Of a stretch of 64,000 bases of DNA, positions 26,801-34,223 are shown one piece after another. Source of the stretch: Streptomyces triticirhizae (GTDB lineage: Bacteria > Actinomycetota > Actinomycetes > Streptomycetales > Streptomycetaceae). Each line of letters opens with the position of its first letter. Within the stretch, counting starts at the first letter, position 1. Made by a program: the position numbers and the translations under genes. The notes below the pieces were generated by a model. The model had not been told where the DNA came from. It saw only the letters and a program-made list of their open reading frames with translations, and did not search any database. The DNA lies in NCBI RefSeq assembly GCF_003696235.1, contig NZ_RFFJ01000009.1, positions 1 to 64,000 on the forward strand. The letters run 5' to 3'.

Positions 26801-27001
26801 CTCAACCTGGACGGTTCGCGAGGCGGCCGGCTCCTGGCAGCCGACCTGCTGATCCCCCTCCCGTACTGGGGCAGAGCCCTCAGCCGCTGGGAGAAACAGC
26901 ACCACGTCCGGACGATCGACGGCGACTACGATCCCACCTACGGGCTCCGGGCCGTCCACCGCGTCGAAAAGAGCACCTACCAGCCCGGAGCACTTCTGTG
27001 A
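23870..27001 (+). CDS. cas3: Cas5-Cas3 fusion: Cascade subunit joined to HD nuclease-helicase
   Basis: 1,043-residue single open frame with two roles. Residues 1-215 are a Cas5 RAMP domain (LEVSVHAPVASFRNPLYAGI, then LPCPPPSTVGGLLASAAGGW), which caps the crRNA 5' handle. After a short linker, residues 240-460 are an HD nuclease (HDAGK 285-289, RHE 311-313, GHHR 341-344). Residues 490-900 are a superfamily-2 helicase: Walker A TGSGKT (505-510), DELH (658-661), SAT (689-691), VGTQVLEVSLDLDLD and QRFGRVNR (844-851). No stop or frameshift separates the parts and no separate cas5 gene exists. The ATG follows AGGAGG. It overlaps cas4 by GTGA. Such a fusion would tether the target-degrading nuclease permanently to Cascade. 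Confidence 0.92.
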   Translation: MPEALEVSVHAPVASFRNPLYAGIQVGLPCPPPSTVGGLLASAAGGWEHVPLRTRFAMTFHAEGEGKDLETYHPDAAPGTPTNATIKEREFLAFTTLRIWLVEDLDLWQRAFRRPVWPLRLGRSQDLVRVDLRRVDLAAGSGVQGHALVPHDMAGAVGTQLRLTTVVSPERDRFGWDHYRYAKQGAPAILDSGLVTSEGQAVVLLPETHPGQFANGGATPAEANSRVLQGLWAKEPVRPAKVGEALSDHLLNTLRAAVAIRERVGTLPYLSDRSWTLVLLAALFHDAGKVAFGFQLMVGNGPGPRRNWGERHEVLSLGFVAILLADLPEDERLTVASLVAGHHRPFTTGGAHARKTPLFPLYEGDQPEEFLGKFTPLDEARVNDLVRWLRATCAAFELPVSDRPSRVTPGDVVTASHRLFQKLYERWSLAEETEEEGRATVLLLGATTMADHLSSGHHVLDTKHPLSADYPDRLAKRFLDEGKELRPQQAESAAQHDHLLLRSWTGSGKTEAALLWATTQIADISAGTGGTPRLFYLLPYLASINAMAGRLTEELEAAEHIGVAHSRAASYHLARALADDCADHTNDQDDRPDDLSEELVDDAPVRAAQKAHARAEATRNFRELLRVGTPYQLLRGALAGPIHSGILTDSANSVFVLDELHAYDERRLGMILAMLGFWADLGGRVAVMSATLPEALKQCVEEALATTLRVVEPPAELPAPRRHRLHTRSAHLTDATSIGEIRQRLAEGRSVLVVANNVRDAVTLYEELAPACHELHGEDSAFLLHSRFRRGDRNAIEGRIAERFGTRRPRRPGLLVGTQVLEVSLDLDLDVCHTSAANLEALLQRFGRVNRLGSRSPAPTVVHEPTYAPRRRGGGDLWADGVYSAEATQLAWSILTEHDGQVIDEGKTARWLDDIYASAWGERWRADVDHHRRAFTEAFLKFEHPFDDRGFLADQMDEMFEGTEAILLQDQDEYERRLNLDGSRGGRLLAADLLIPLPYWGRALSRWEKQHHVRTIDGDYDPTYGLRAVHRVEKSTYQPGALL

Positions 27002-27495
27002 TCGGCCGAGAGGACGTCGGTGGCGTCCACATCAAGTACCTGTACCACTGCCCCCGGCAGCTGTGGCTCTACGCTCGCGGTATCCGCCCCGAGCACCTCA
27101 GCAGCGCCGTCCGGTTCGGCGAGGCCGTGCACGAGACCAGCTACCGCCGCGCTTCCCCCATCGATCTGGGCGCCGCGAAGCTCGACTTCGTCGACGGGCA
27201 GCACTGGGTCCACGAGGTGAAGTCGTCCGGCCGTCCCCAACCCGCCGACCAGGCCCAGGGACGTCACTACTGCCTCCGTCTCCACGCCCTCGGCATCGAC
27301 GTCCAGGGCACCGTGCTGCACTACCCCGCCATCCGCCGAACCCGACGCTTCCCGTTCACCCCCGAGGAAGCGGAGCAGGCGGGGAAGGACATCACAGCGG
27401 TGCTCGACACCGTCACCGCGCCGACCTCCCCCGACAGGCTGCCCAAAGCCCGCTGCCACGGGTGCGCCTTCACCGACTACTGCTGGACGGAATGA
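26998..27495 (+). CDS. cas4: Cas4 RecB-family nuclease
   Basis: 165-residue adaptation nuclease that trims prespacers and checks the PAM. The iron-sulfur cysteines are all present: Cys18 in YHCPRQLWLY, and Cys153, Cys156 and Cys162 in CHGCAFTDYC at the C-terminus. The RecB nuclease core is seen in LDFVDGQHWVHEVKSS and the following QAQGRHYCLRLHALGI helix. I use the GTG overlapping the cas5-cas3 stop; it gives the normal family length, whereas the longer open frame upstream is a shadow of cas3. cas1 begins 1 base after its stop. Confidence 0.92.
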   Translation: MIGREDVGGVHIKYLYHCPRQLWLYARGIRPEHLSSAVRFGEAVHETSYRRASPIDLGAAKLDFVDGQHWVHEVKSSGRPQPADQAQGRHYCLRLHALGIDVQGTVLHYPAIRRTRRFPFTPEEAEQAGKDITAVLDTVTAPTSPDRLPKARCHGCAFTDYCWTE

Positions 27496-27496
27496 G

Positions 27497-28477
27497 ATGC
27501 CCACCGCCGCCCGCACCTACTGGCTGACCAACCCGACGCGTATCCGCCGCAAGGACAACTCCCTGCTGATCGAGCGCACCAACGAACCCGACGTCCACAT
27601 CCCCGTCACCGACGTGCGCGACATCGTCGCCTGCGCCGAGACCGACATCAACACCTCGGTCGTCGCACTGCTCAACCGGCACCGGATCTGCGTGCACCTT
27701 CTCAGCCACTACGGTGACTACGCGGGTTCGCTGCTCACCTCCGACACCAGCACCTCGGGCCAGACGGTGCTGGTCCAGGCACGCACCGCGCAGGACCCCG
27801 AAGCCGCCACCGAGATCGGCCGACGCATCGTTGAGTCCTGCGCGTTCAACGTCCGACGGGTCGTGGACCGAGCCCTCCTCAAACAGCCCTACGAGAACCT
27901 ACGCGCCACCCTCCGCGAGGCCACCACACCCGGCCAACTCATGAGCGCCGAGGGCACGTTCCGCCGCGCCGCGTGGAGCGTCATCGACACCAAACTGCCC
28001 GCCTGGCTCCAACTCGACGGCCGAAGCCGCCGACCACCGAAGAACGCGGGCAACGCCTTCATCAGCTACGTCAACGGGATCACTTACGCACGCGTGCTCA
28101 GCGCCATCAGGCTCACACCACTCCACAGCGGCATCGCCTTCCTTCACAGCAGCATGGAGCGACAGCGCCACTCCCTCGCGCTGGACCTCGCCGAGATGTT
28201 CAAACCGCTGTTCGCCGAACGACTACTCCTGCGCATGGCGAACCGCAGGCAACTCAAGCCGCATCACTTCGACAGCGACATCAACCAGGCCATGCTCAGC
28301 GAAGCGGGACGCAAGCTCGTCGTACAGACCGTTCGTGACGAACTCGCCACCACCGTCAGCCACCGCACCCTCGGCCGCCCCGTCGCCTACGACGAACTCA
28401 TCTACCTCGACGCACTGGCCCTCACCCGCCACTGCCTGGAGGGCACCCCCTACAAGCCGTTCCGCATCTGGTGGTGA
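27497..28477 (+). CDS. cas1: Cas1 CRISPR adaptation integrase
   Basis: 326-residue integrase that inserts new spacers at the leader end of the array. The N-terminal beta domain (YWLTNPTRIRRKDNSLLIER) and the helical catalytic domain are complete. Likely metal ligands are Glu152 (MSAEGTF), His217 (AFLHSSM) and an acidic residue in LALDLAEMFKP (Asp230/Glu233). The sequence is of the I-B type and is not fused to Cas4. It is separated from cas4 by 1 base and from cas2 by 7, so cas4-cas1-cas2 form one adaptation unit. Confidence 0.95.
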   Translation: MPTAARTYWLTNPTRIRRKDNSLLIERTNEPDVHIPVTDVRDIVACAETDINTSVVALLNRHRICVHLLSHYGDYAGSLLTSDTSTSGQTVLVQARTAQDPEAATEIGRRIVESCAFNVRRVVDRALLKQPYENLRATLREATTPGQLMSAEGTFRRAAWSVIDTKLPAWLQLDGRSRRPPKNAGNAFISYVNGITYARVLSAIRLTPLHSGIAFLHSSMERQRHSLALDLAEMFKPLFAERLLLRMANRRQLKPHHFDSDINQAMLSEAGRKLVVQTVRDELATTVSHRTLGRPVAYDELIYLDALALTRHCLEGTPYKPFRIWW

Positions 28478-28484
28478 CGCCCGG

Positions 28485-28748
28485 ATGCACGTCATCGTCG
28501 TCTATGACACGGCCGCGAAACGCAACCCCAGAATCCTGCGCACCTGCCGCAAGTACCTGCACCATGTCCAACGAAGCGTCTTCGAAGGACAACTCACGCC
28601 GGCCCAACTCCGCATGTTCCAGGCGGCGGTTGAAGACGCTCTCGACCTGAGCTACGACAACGTCCTCGTCTACACCTTCCCACCCGGGACGAGTCCCCAA
28701 CGCCTCGAATGGGGTGCCACGAAACCCGCCCCGACGGATGTCCTGTGA
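28485..28748 (+). CDS. cas2: Cas2 CRISPR adaptation protein
   Basis: 87-residue protein that bridges two Cas1 dimers. The first strand MHVIVVYDTAAKRNPRILRT carries Asp8, followed by CRKYLHHVQRSVFEGQLTPA, the typical Cas2 helix and strand. The ATG at 28485 gives the normal length; a longer reading from 28335 lies inside cas1. The end (LEWGATKPAPTDVL) lacks an extra nuclease domain. The CRISPR leader begins right after the stop. Confidence 0.93.
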   Translation: MHVIVVYDTAAKRNPRILRTCRKYLHHVQRSVFEGQLTPAQLRMFQAAVEDALDLSYDNVLVYTFPPGTSPQRLEWGATKPAPTDVL

Positions 28749-28865
28749 CGGCGGCAGACAAATTTCAGCAACACCCCGGCCTCAGCCGCACAACCCCCGG
28801 AGCGCTGAAAAACTGCGCCCCCACGGGAGCACGGAACCCGTGCTGACCTGCATCTTCACGATGCG
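28749..28865 (+). promoter_or_regulatory. CRISPR leader between cas2 and the array
   Basis: 117 bases with no coding signal and relatively high AT (ACAAATTTCAGC, GCTGAAAAACTG). They contain an inverted pair, TTTCAGC / GCTGAAA, about 40 bases apart. The array decays at its far end, so this side is the leader: it should hold the promoter for pre-crRNA and the sites used by Cas1-Cas2. I cannot point to a clear -10. Confidence 0.65.
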
Positions 28866-29611
28866 GTCCTCATCGCCCCTACGAGGGGTAGCAACTTGTC
28901 CCGGTCGCGCCGGCCGGGGTGGAGCTGGACCGGTCCTCATCGCCCCTACGAGGGGTAGCAACTCGACGAGTCCTTCGCGGACGAGGTCGGCGGCCTGGAG
29001 TCCTCATCGCCCCTACGAGGGGTAGCAACGCCGTGGTGCTGCCCTTGACGCCGAACACGAGGGCGGTCCTCATCGCCCCTACGAGGGGTAGCAACATCGC
29101 GTCGCCGACCGCCCCGAGAATGCGGCCCACGTGTCCTCATCGCCCCTACGAGGGGTAGCAACGCGCGGGGGTGCACTACGTCTCCTACGGCACCCCGGGT
29201 CCTCATCGCCCCTACGAGGGGTAGCAACATGACGGAACAGGTAGCGTCGGCCATGGCCGGACTCGTCCTCATCGCCCCTACGAGGGGTAGCAACTCGCCT
29301 ACGCCACGCCCCAGGCAGCCGAAGAGGCGGTCCTCATCGCCCCTACGAGGGGTAGCAACGGGCGGGGAAAAGTGATCCCCGAGGATCACCCTCGTCCTCA
29401 TCGCCCCTACGAGGGGTAGCAACGTGTCGTAGTACTGGTGGCGCTGCTCGGCGCGGCGGGTCCTCATCGCCCCTACGAGGGGTAGCAACCGGTCGCGCTC
29501 GATCTCTTCGCCGGTGACGGCCTCGGGTCCTCATCGCCCCTACGAGGGGTAACAACCCGGCATGGCTGAGGACATCGCGGCGACGGGCGAGGTCCTCATC
29601 GCCCCTACGAG
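28866..29611 (+). CRISPR. Type I-B CRISPR array: 12 repeats, 11 spacers
   Basis: The 30-base repeat starts GTCCTCATCG, contains the hairpin CCCCT-ACG-AGGGG and ends GTAGCAAC (likely 8-base crRNA handle). Repeats begin at 28866, 28933, 29000, 29066, 29133, 29199, 29265, 29330, 29394, 29460, 29527 and 29592. Spacers are 34-37 bases long and all different. The first ten repeats are identical; the eleventh has G to A (GTAACAAC); the last is cut to 20 bases (29592-29611) and runs into a gene remnant. The decay gradient shows new spacers enter at the cas2 side. By eye I found no spacer matching elsewhere in the window. Confidence 0.97.
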
Positions 29612-30075
29612 TCCTTGGTGATCTGGATCAGCACGTCCTCGCTCACCTCGAACGCCCCAACCCCCGCACCTGCGAGCATGCGATCGCCGCCGCTCGGGAG
29701 GAGGCCCTGTTGGGCGACCGCAACTGGAAGCGGTGGTGCCTGGCCTTCGTCGCCGAAGCCTACGGCTGGGGCGCCTCCGGCGAACCCACGGCCAACGCCG
29801 CCTGGCGCCGGCTTCACGCAGCCGGTCAGACCCACCCTCACGACCCCAACGTCCCAGCCGGTGCTCTCCTCTTCTACGCCACCGGTGACGACGCCGGTCA
29901 CGTCGCACTCCATCTCGGCGACGACCAGGTCGCGACGAACGACATCGCGGCCCCCGGCCGCATCGACATCGTTCCCCTCGACCAGCTGACCCATGGCCCC
30001 TGGCACCTCACCTACCGAGGCTGGGCCCCACCGAGCTTCCCCCACGGGGTCGAGGGGACCAGCCGGGTGGGTTGA
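29612..30075 (+). pseudogene. 5'-truncated CHAP/NlpC-P60-like domain gene at the array end
   Basis: The frame is open from the truncated last repeat onward: LGDLDQHVLAHLERPNPRTC, then EHAIAAAREEALLGDRNWKR, WCLAFVAEAYGWGASGEPTA, ALLFYATGDDAGHVALHLGD and QVATNDIAAPGRIDIVPLDQ. The Cys in WCLAFV and the His in GHVALHLG suit a cysteine-peptidase (CHAP/NlpC-like) fold. No start codon precedes the homologous part, because the CRISPR repeat fragment replaces the 5' end. A TTG at 29710 could give a 121-residue product. It looks like a gene broken when the array end and this DNA were joined. Confidence 0.55.
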
Positions 30076-30079
30076 TCAG

Positions 30080-30626
30080 GATGTCGTCGTTGCCGGCGTG
30101 CTCTGCTGGCGACCGCCTCCGTGCACGGGAATCGGGCCCAGGCACCCGTGAGTTCATGTTGACCAGCCGCACCGCCTCATGCCCCGGCTTCCACTTGGAG
30201 GGCTGCTGCTCCTTCTCCCTGGACCGTAGGCTTTGGGGATGGCGACGACCGCAGAGTCCAGGTTCGATAGCGCGCGGGCGGCGCAGTTTCTCGTTCTCCG
30301 CCTCGGCCGCCGGCTTCCTCCGCCTCGCCGGGCTGGTGCGCTTGTCGACCAGCTTCTCCAGGGCCCCGGCATCCCGCGCGGCCCGCCATTCCTTGACGTG
30401 CGAGTGGTACAGACGCTCGCGGCGCAGGACCGCGCCTTTCTCGTTCTTGGGCGCGGCGTCGTACTCGGCCACGATCCGCAGCTTGTACTCGGGACTGAAG
30501 GTACGGCGCTTCGGCCGGGCAGCCGGGTCGGGTCCGGCAGGGTTCGTGCTGGTCATGAGGGGGGTTCTCCTGTCGTGCCCTCTCAGGCTAACCCGACGAA
30601 GCGGGACGTCTCACCCAAGGCTGACA
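30080..30626 (-). mobile_element. IS3-family insertion sequence remnant (orfA and one end)
   Basis: The minus strand from 30556 encodes a transposase OrfA start: KRRTFSPEYKLRIVAEYDAA, EKGAVLRRERLYHSHVKEWR and ARDAGALEKLVDKRTSPARR, a classic IS3-type helix-turn-helix plus leucine-zipper region. Coding sense is lost by about 30280 and OrfB is absent. The likely terminal end lies just upstream of orfA at about 30626 (minus-strand reading TGTCAGCCTTGGGTGAGACG), beyond which the next gene resumes. The other end is not recognisable. The element separates two 5'-truncated genes. Confidence 0.7.
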
Positions 30627-30677
30627 GAGAGGGGGGCCGACCACCCCGGAATCGTCCCCTCCCAAGGAGAAGACGCG

Positions 30678-31688
30678 GTGTCCGAAGCAGCACGCGAGAC
30701 CGCGCGGTTCGCCGCCCTCGCCGAACAGAGCAACGTCGGCCCCCACACCCTCGACCAACTCCAGGCCGACATCCGACGCGTGGTGACGACCTACCCCTCC
30801 CGCCCCATCGAGCCGCTGTTCCACGAGGTCAGGGAACTGCGCGACCGCGCGTTCAACCTGCTGGAAGGCCGCCAGGCGCCGCACCACACCCGCGACCTCT
30901 ACCTGGCCGCCGGCCTGCTGTGCGGAGTACTGGCCAACGCCTCCTTCGACCTCAACCGCTACCACGAGGCCGAGACCCAGGCCCGCGCCGCGTTCCTGTG
31001 CGGCGAACTCGCCGGCCACAACGGCCTGCGCGCCTGGCTTCGCGGACTCCAGTCGCTGATCGCCTACTGGGACGGCCGCCCCCGCGACGCCGTCCAACTC
31101 GCCCACGCCGGAATGGAGTTCGTGCCCGAGAACGGCACCGCCCACATCCGGCTGGCCAGCATCAGCGCCCGCGCCTGGGGACAACTCGGCCACCGCACCG
31201 AGGCGTTGGCCGCCCTCCGCCAGGCCGACGAACACCGCGAACGCCTCACCCCCGACATCGAACACGACGACCCCGGCGGGATGATGAGCTTCCCCCTCGC
31301 CAAGCAACACCTCTACGCCGGCACCACCCACCTCTGGCTCCGCGACCCCACCTCCCTCACCCACGCCAAGGAAGCGGCGAACCAGGCCATCCAGCTCTAC
31401 CAGGCCGACCCACCAGAACGTCGACGACTCGGCGAACTCGCCCTCGCCCGCGTCGACCTGGCCCAGGTCCACCTCGCCACCGGCGACCTCGACGCCGCCG
31501 CCGACCAGGGCCACACCGTCCTCGGCCTGGCCGCCACCCGCCGCACCGAAAGCATCGACAAAGGGCTCGACCGCCTGGCGCGTCACCTCAACGAAGGCCC
31601 CGCCGCGACCTCCCCTACCGCCATCGGACTCCGCGAGGCCATCACCCACCACCGCGCCCGCGCCCTGCCCCCGGGAGAGACCACATGA
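30678..31688 (+). CDS. 5'-truncated TPR-type regulator (lost N-terminal helix-turn-helix)
   Basis: 336 residues from the GTG at 30678, which has AAGGAG eight bases upstream. The sequence (VSEAARETARFAALAEQSNV, TLYxL-like helical repeats such as YLAAGLLCGVLANASFDLNR, AETQARAAFLCGELAGHNGL, LGELALARVDLAQVHLATGD) is the C-terminal helical part of a large Streptomyces regulator family that normally carries an XRE helix-turn-helix in the first ~100 residues. That domain is missing; the in-frame sequence continues upstream only to about 30627, the IS end. The product may still be made from the internal GTG but would lack DNA binding. Its stop overlaps the next gene's ATG. Confidence 0.65.
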   Translation: MSEAARETARFAALAEQSNVGPHTLDQLQADIRRVVTTYPSRPIEPLFHEVRELRDRAFNLLEGRQAPHHTRDLYLAAGLLCGVLANASFDLNRYHEAETQARAAFLCGELAGHNGLRAWLRGLQSLIAYWDGRPRDAVQLAHAGMEFVPENGTAHIRLASISARAWGQLGHRTEALAALRQADEHRERLTPDIEHDDPGGMMSFPLAKQHLYAGTTHLWLRDPTSLTHAKEAANQAIQLYQADPPERRRLGELALARVDLAQVHLATGDLDAAADQGHTVLGLAATRRTESIDKGLDRLARHLNEGPAATSPTAIGLREAITHHRARALPPGETT

Positions 31689-32602
31689 CCACCCTCACCC
31701 TCCTCCACCCCGGCAGCATAGGCGCCGCGATCGGCGGCGAAGCCGCCCGCGCCGGCACCCGCGTGCTCTGGGTACCCACCGGCCGCAGCGAAGCCACCCG
31801 ACAACGCGCCCAAACCGCCGGCCTCCAACCCGCCGCCCCCCTCGAAGCCGCACTCGCGGTCAGCGACCTCGTCCTGTCCATCGCCCCCGCCCACCTCGCC
31901 GAAGAAGTCGCCGCCACCGTCGCCCCGTTCGACTACACCGGCCTCTACGTCGAAGCCAACCCCACCCCACCGGCCACCCTGGAACGCATCACCGCCCAAC
32001 TCCCCCACGCCACCGTCCTGGACGCCGCGATCTTCGGCCCCGACGCCGACCGCACCCGCGCCGCCGCCCTCTACCTCCACGGCCCCGAACCCGAAGTCGC
32101 CCTCCTGCGCACGCTGTTCGCCAACACCCGCGTCCACACCCACACCCTCCCCCACCCCCCACCCATCGGCCGCGCCTCCGCCCTCAAGATCGCCTACCTC
32201 ACCTACCAACGCACCACCCGCACCCTCACCGCCCTCACCCACGCCCTCGCCACCCACCACGGTGTGCAGCACGAACTCCTCGCCGAAGCCGCCCACATGC
32301 CCACCCCCCGCCTCGACGACACCGCCTTCCTCCCCACCCTCGCCACCCGCGCCTGGCGCTGGCACCACGAACTCGACATCGCCGCAACCGCACTGACCGC
32401 CGCCAACCTCCCACCCGCCCTCGCCCAAGCAACCGCCGAACTCCTCACCACCTGGGACAAGGACAAGGACAATCGGTCGCTGGAGGCCGAGGACGTCATC
32501 AATCGCCTGCTGAACGGAAGCGGCAGAGGCCGAACACCTCTCGGCGAGTCGCACAGAGAGCGTGCGGGCGCCAGGCAGCAGCAGCGGTACCTGACGGAAT
32601 GA
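31685..32602 (+). CDS. 6-phosphogluconate dehydrogenase-like NAD(P)-binding protein (DUF1932 type)
   Basis: 305-residue cytoplasmic protein. An N-terminal Rossmann fold begins TLTLLHPGSIGAAIGGEAAR, with the dinucleotide-binding glycines HPGSIGAAIG, then VSDLVLSIAPAHLAEEVAAT. The second half (IGRASALKIAYLTYQRTTRT, LDDTAFLPTLATRAWRWHHE) matches the helical DUF1932 domain found in beta-hydroxyacid-dehydrogenase relatives. The ATG overlaps the upstream regulator stop (ATGA). The substrate is unknown. The C-terminal 30 residues (RGRTPLGESHRERAGARQQQ) look low-complexity and may be an extension past the native end. Confidence 0.75.
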   Translation: MTTLTLLHPGSIGAAIGGEAARAGTRVLWVPTGRSEATRQRAQTAGLQPAAPLEAALAVSDLVLSIAPAHLAEEVAATVAPFDYTGLYVEANPTPPATLERITAQLPHATVLDAAIFGPDADRTRAAALYLHGPEPEVALLRTLFANTRVHTHTLPHPPPIGRASALKIAYLTYQRTTRTLTALTHALATHHGVQHELLAEAAHMPTPRLDDTAFLPTLATRAWRWHHELDIAATALTAANLPPALAQATAELLTTWDKDKDNRSLEAEDVINRLLNGSGRGRTPLGESHRERAGARQQQRYLTE

Positions 32603-32880
32603 GAGCCTGATGGAGGTGACCTCCACACACGCCATTGGGGGCGTTGTGGTCACGCCTCAACCGGGTGTCGCACTCGGTTGTCCCCCCTCGGTTCGGCCCG
32701 GACCCCATTACGGATCGGGCGGACGTCTCCACCCCTGCCCGAGGGCATCGAGATGTCAGCCGGTTTGCTTCCTGCCCGGGACAGTCAGTGAGGCATCACC
32801 GCAGCGGCGCTCCGAGGGCGCCGGTGTCTACCACCAACTCTCCCACCTCCCGGCAGCACAGCGCCCCCATGGCCACCTCG

Positions 32881-33957
32881 TCAAACGAGCGGAGGCGGGG
32901 GCGTCCTCGGCGGGCGTCGGTGCGGCGAATTTGTCTCTCTCCAGGCGGCACAATCAGCCAACCTGGCTGCGACCCAGGGATCATCGGACAGGTACTCAGG
33001 GAGCCTGGTGTCGTCATCGATCTCCGCCTCGGCAAGCTGCCCGGCAGTGAGCCCTCCGGCTTCCCGGAAGTCGGCACCGCGAAGGAAGGCCCGCCGAAAG
33101 TCCGCCCCATTCAAGCTCGCGCCACGGAAGTCAACAAAGGCCATCTGAGTCCCTTCACAGCAAGCATCCTGAAGCCAAGCCCAACGCATATCAGCGTCGT
33201 TGAGGATGGTGCCCCTCATATGCGCGCCGCGAAGGTCAGCTCGATGTAGGTCAGCCCCGGTAAGGAACATCCACTCCAGGCGCGGCGCGGATTCGAACTC
33301 GAAGTGACGCAGGCTGAGACCGGCGAGCCTTGTGTGACGAAGGTCGATGCGTCGCGGCTCGGCTCGTCGCGGCCGTCGGGCCAGGACCTCCACCGCCTCC
33401 TGGATGTCGGGGGAAAGCTCCTCCCCCCAGTCTGGAGGATCGCTTTGGTAGGAGTTTCTCTGTTCGGGAGGCTTCATCGGCTCTGGTGCGGAGCTCCGCC
33501 GAACCCGGTGGCGAACGAACCCAGCCAGCACTTCCACGACCGCACGGTGATCGACTGCCGACTCCGCGAGAATGTGCTCAAGGCTATAGACAGAACCCAA
33601 TCGGACTTCAAGCTTATCCGAAGCCAGATTTTCGACTGCCGCCCGGAATCTCTCCGTCACCTGCCCCCGACGCGACAGGCGATAAGTACGAGCCGTGTAA
33701 GCAAGACTGGCAAGAACTGTCACCCCGGCCAGGGCAGCCAGCACCGTTTGGCGAACCGCATTGATCGCATCCGCCCTTTCCTTGCCGGACAGCCCCTTGA
33801 CCGTCTCACCGGCAACCCACCAGGAGACCGGCCCCAGAACGAAGATCAGAACGCAGAGGATTCCCAGCGACGCAACAGTGACAAGCACTGCTGCACGCCA
33901 CCGCTCGTTCCGCCCGCCCCCGCCGAACCGCTTCTGCGTCGACGCCCTCCTGAACAC
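32881..33957 (-). CDS. Membrane protein with pentapeptide repeats
   Basis: 358-residue protein. Two membrane helices are clear near the N-terminus (AAVLVTVASLGILCVLIFVL and VLAALAGVTVLASLAYTART), followed by a charged cytoplasmic region (VTERFRAAVENLASDKLEVR, GSVYSLEHILAESAVDHRAV). The C-terminal third contains A(D/N)LxX-type pentapeptide repeats: GADLHRADLRGAHMRGTILN and GASLNGADFRRAFLRGADFR, which form a right-handed quadrilateral beta-helix. The same 'RFxxAvexLasdklevRlGavYaLehi' block is common in streptomycete pentapeptide membrane proteins. The function is unknown. It lies in the accessory segment next to the synteny break; its GC content is slightly lower than that of the core genes. 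Confidence 0.85.
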   Translation of the reverse strand: MFRRASTQKRFGGGGRNERWRAAVLVTVASLGILCVLIFVLGPVSWWVAGETVKGLSGKERADAINAVRQTVLAALAGVTVLASLAYTARTYRLSRRGQVTERFRAAVENLASDKLEVRLGSVYSLEHILAESAVDHRAVVEVLAGFVRHRVRRSSAPEPMKPPEQRNSYQSDPPDWGEELSPDIQEAVEVLARRPRRAEPRRIDLRHTRLAGLSLRHFEFESAPRLEWMFLTGADLHRADLRGAHMRGTILNDADMRWAWLQDACCEGTQMAFVDFRGASLNGADFRRAFLRGADFREAGGLTAGQLAEAEIDDDTRLPEYLSDDPWVAARLADCAAWRETNSPHRRPPRTPPPPLV

Positions 33958-33990
33958 CCGTCCCCCCGGCCTCAGTACACCACCGCAGCC

Positions 33991-34209
33991 TCATACCCAC
34001 TCCACCGTGCTCTCGATCTCCGGCCCTCGCCTCTGTGACGGAAGCGGCAGTCGCAGAGGCGTGGGCCGGGGCTCGGGACACGCTGGCCGCCGCTCGCGGC
34101 GGCGGCCAGCGCCGAGGGAAGCGAGCAGCTTCACCCGTTCGGCCTCAGGTAGGCCCTCCAGAAGTCGTGTGATCCTGGTCATGACATCGCCCACTGCCTC
34201 ATCCATCAT
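33991..34209 (-). CDS. Small hypothetical protein
   Basis: 72 codons reading MMDEAVGDVMTRITRLLEGL, then PEAERVKLLASLGAGRRRER and a basic Pro/Arg-rich tail. The first 35 residues have a good helical pattern and protein-like composition; the tail does not. It sits between the pentapeptide gene and the radical SAM gene in the same direction. No family is recognised, and the gene may be a truncated piece at the break in conserved gene order. Confidence 0.4.
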   Translation of the reverse strand: MMDEAVGDVMTRITRLLEGLPEAERVKLLASLGAGRRRERRPACPEPRPTPLRLPLPSQRRGPEIESTVEWV

Positions 34210-34223
34210 CGCAGGTCAGGACC

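Noticed and set aside
28946..29488. Open frames running through the CRISPR array with a regularly repeated peptide
   Set aside because: They are produced by the repeat-spacer periodicity and have no start context or protein-like composition.
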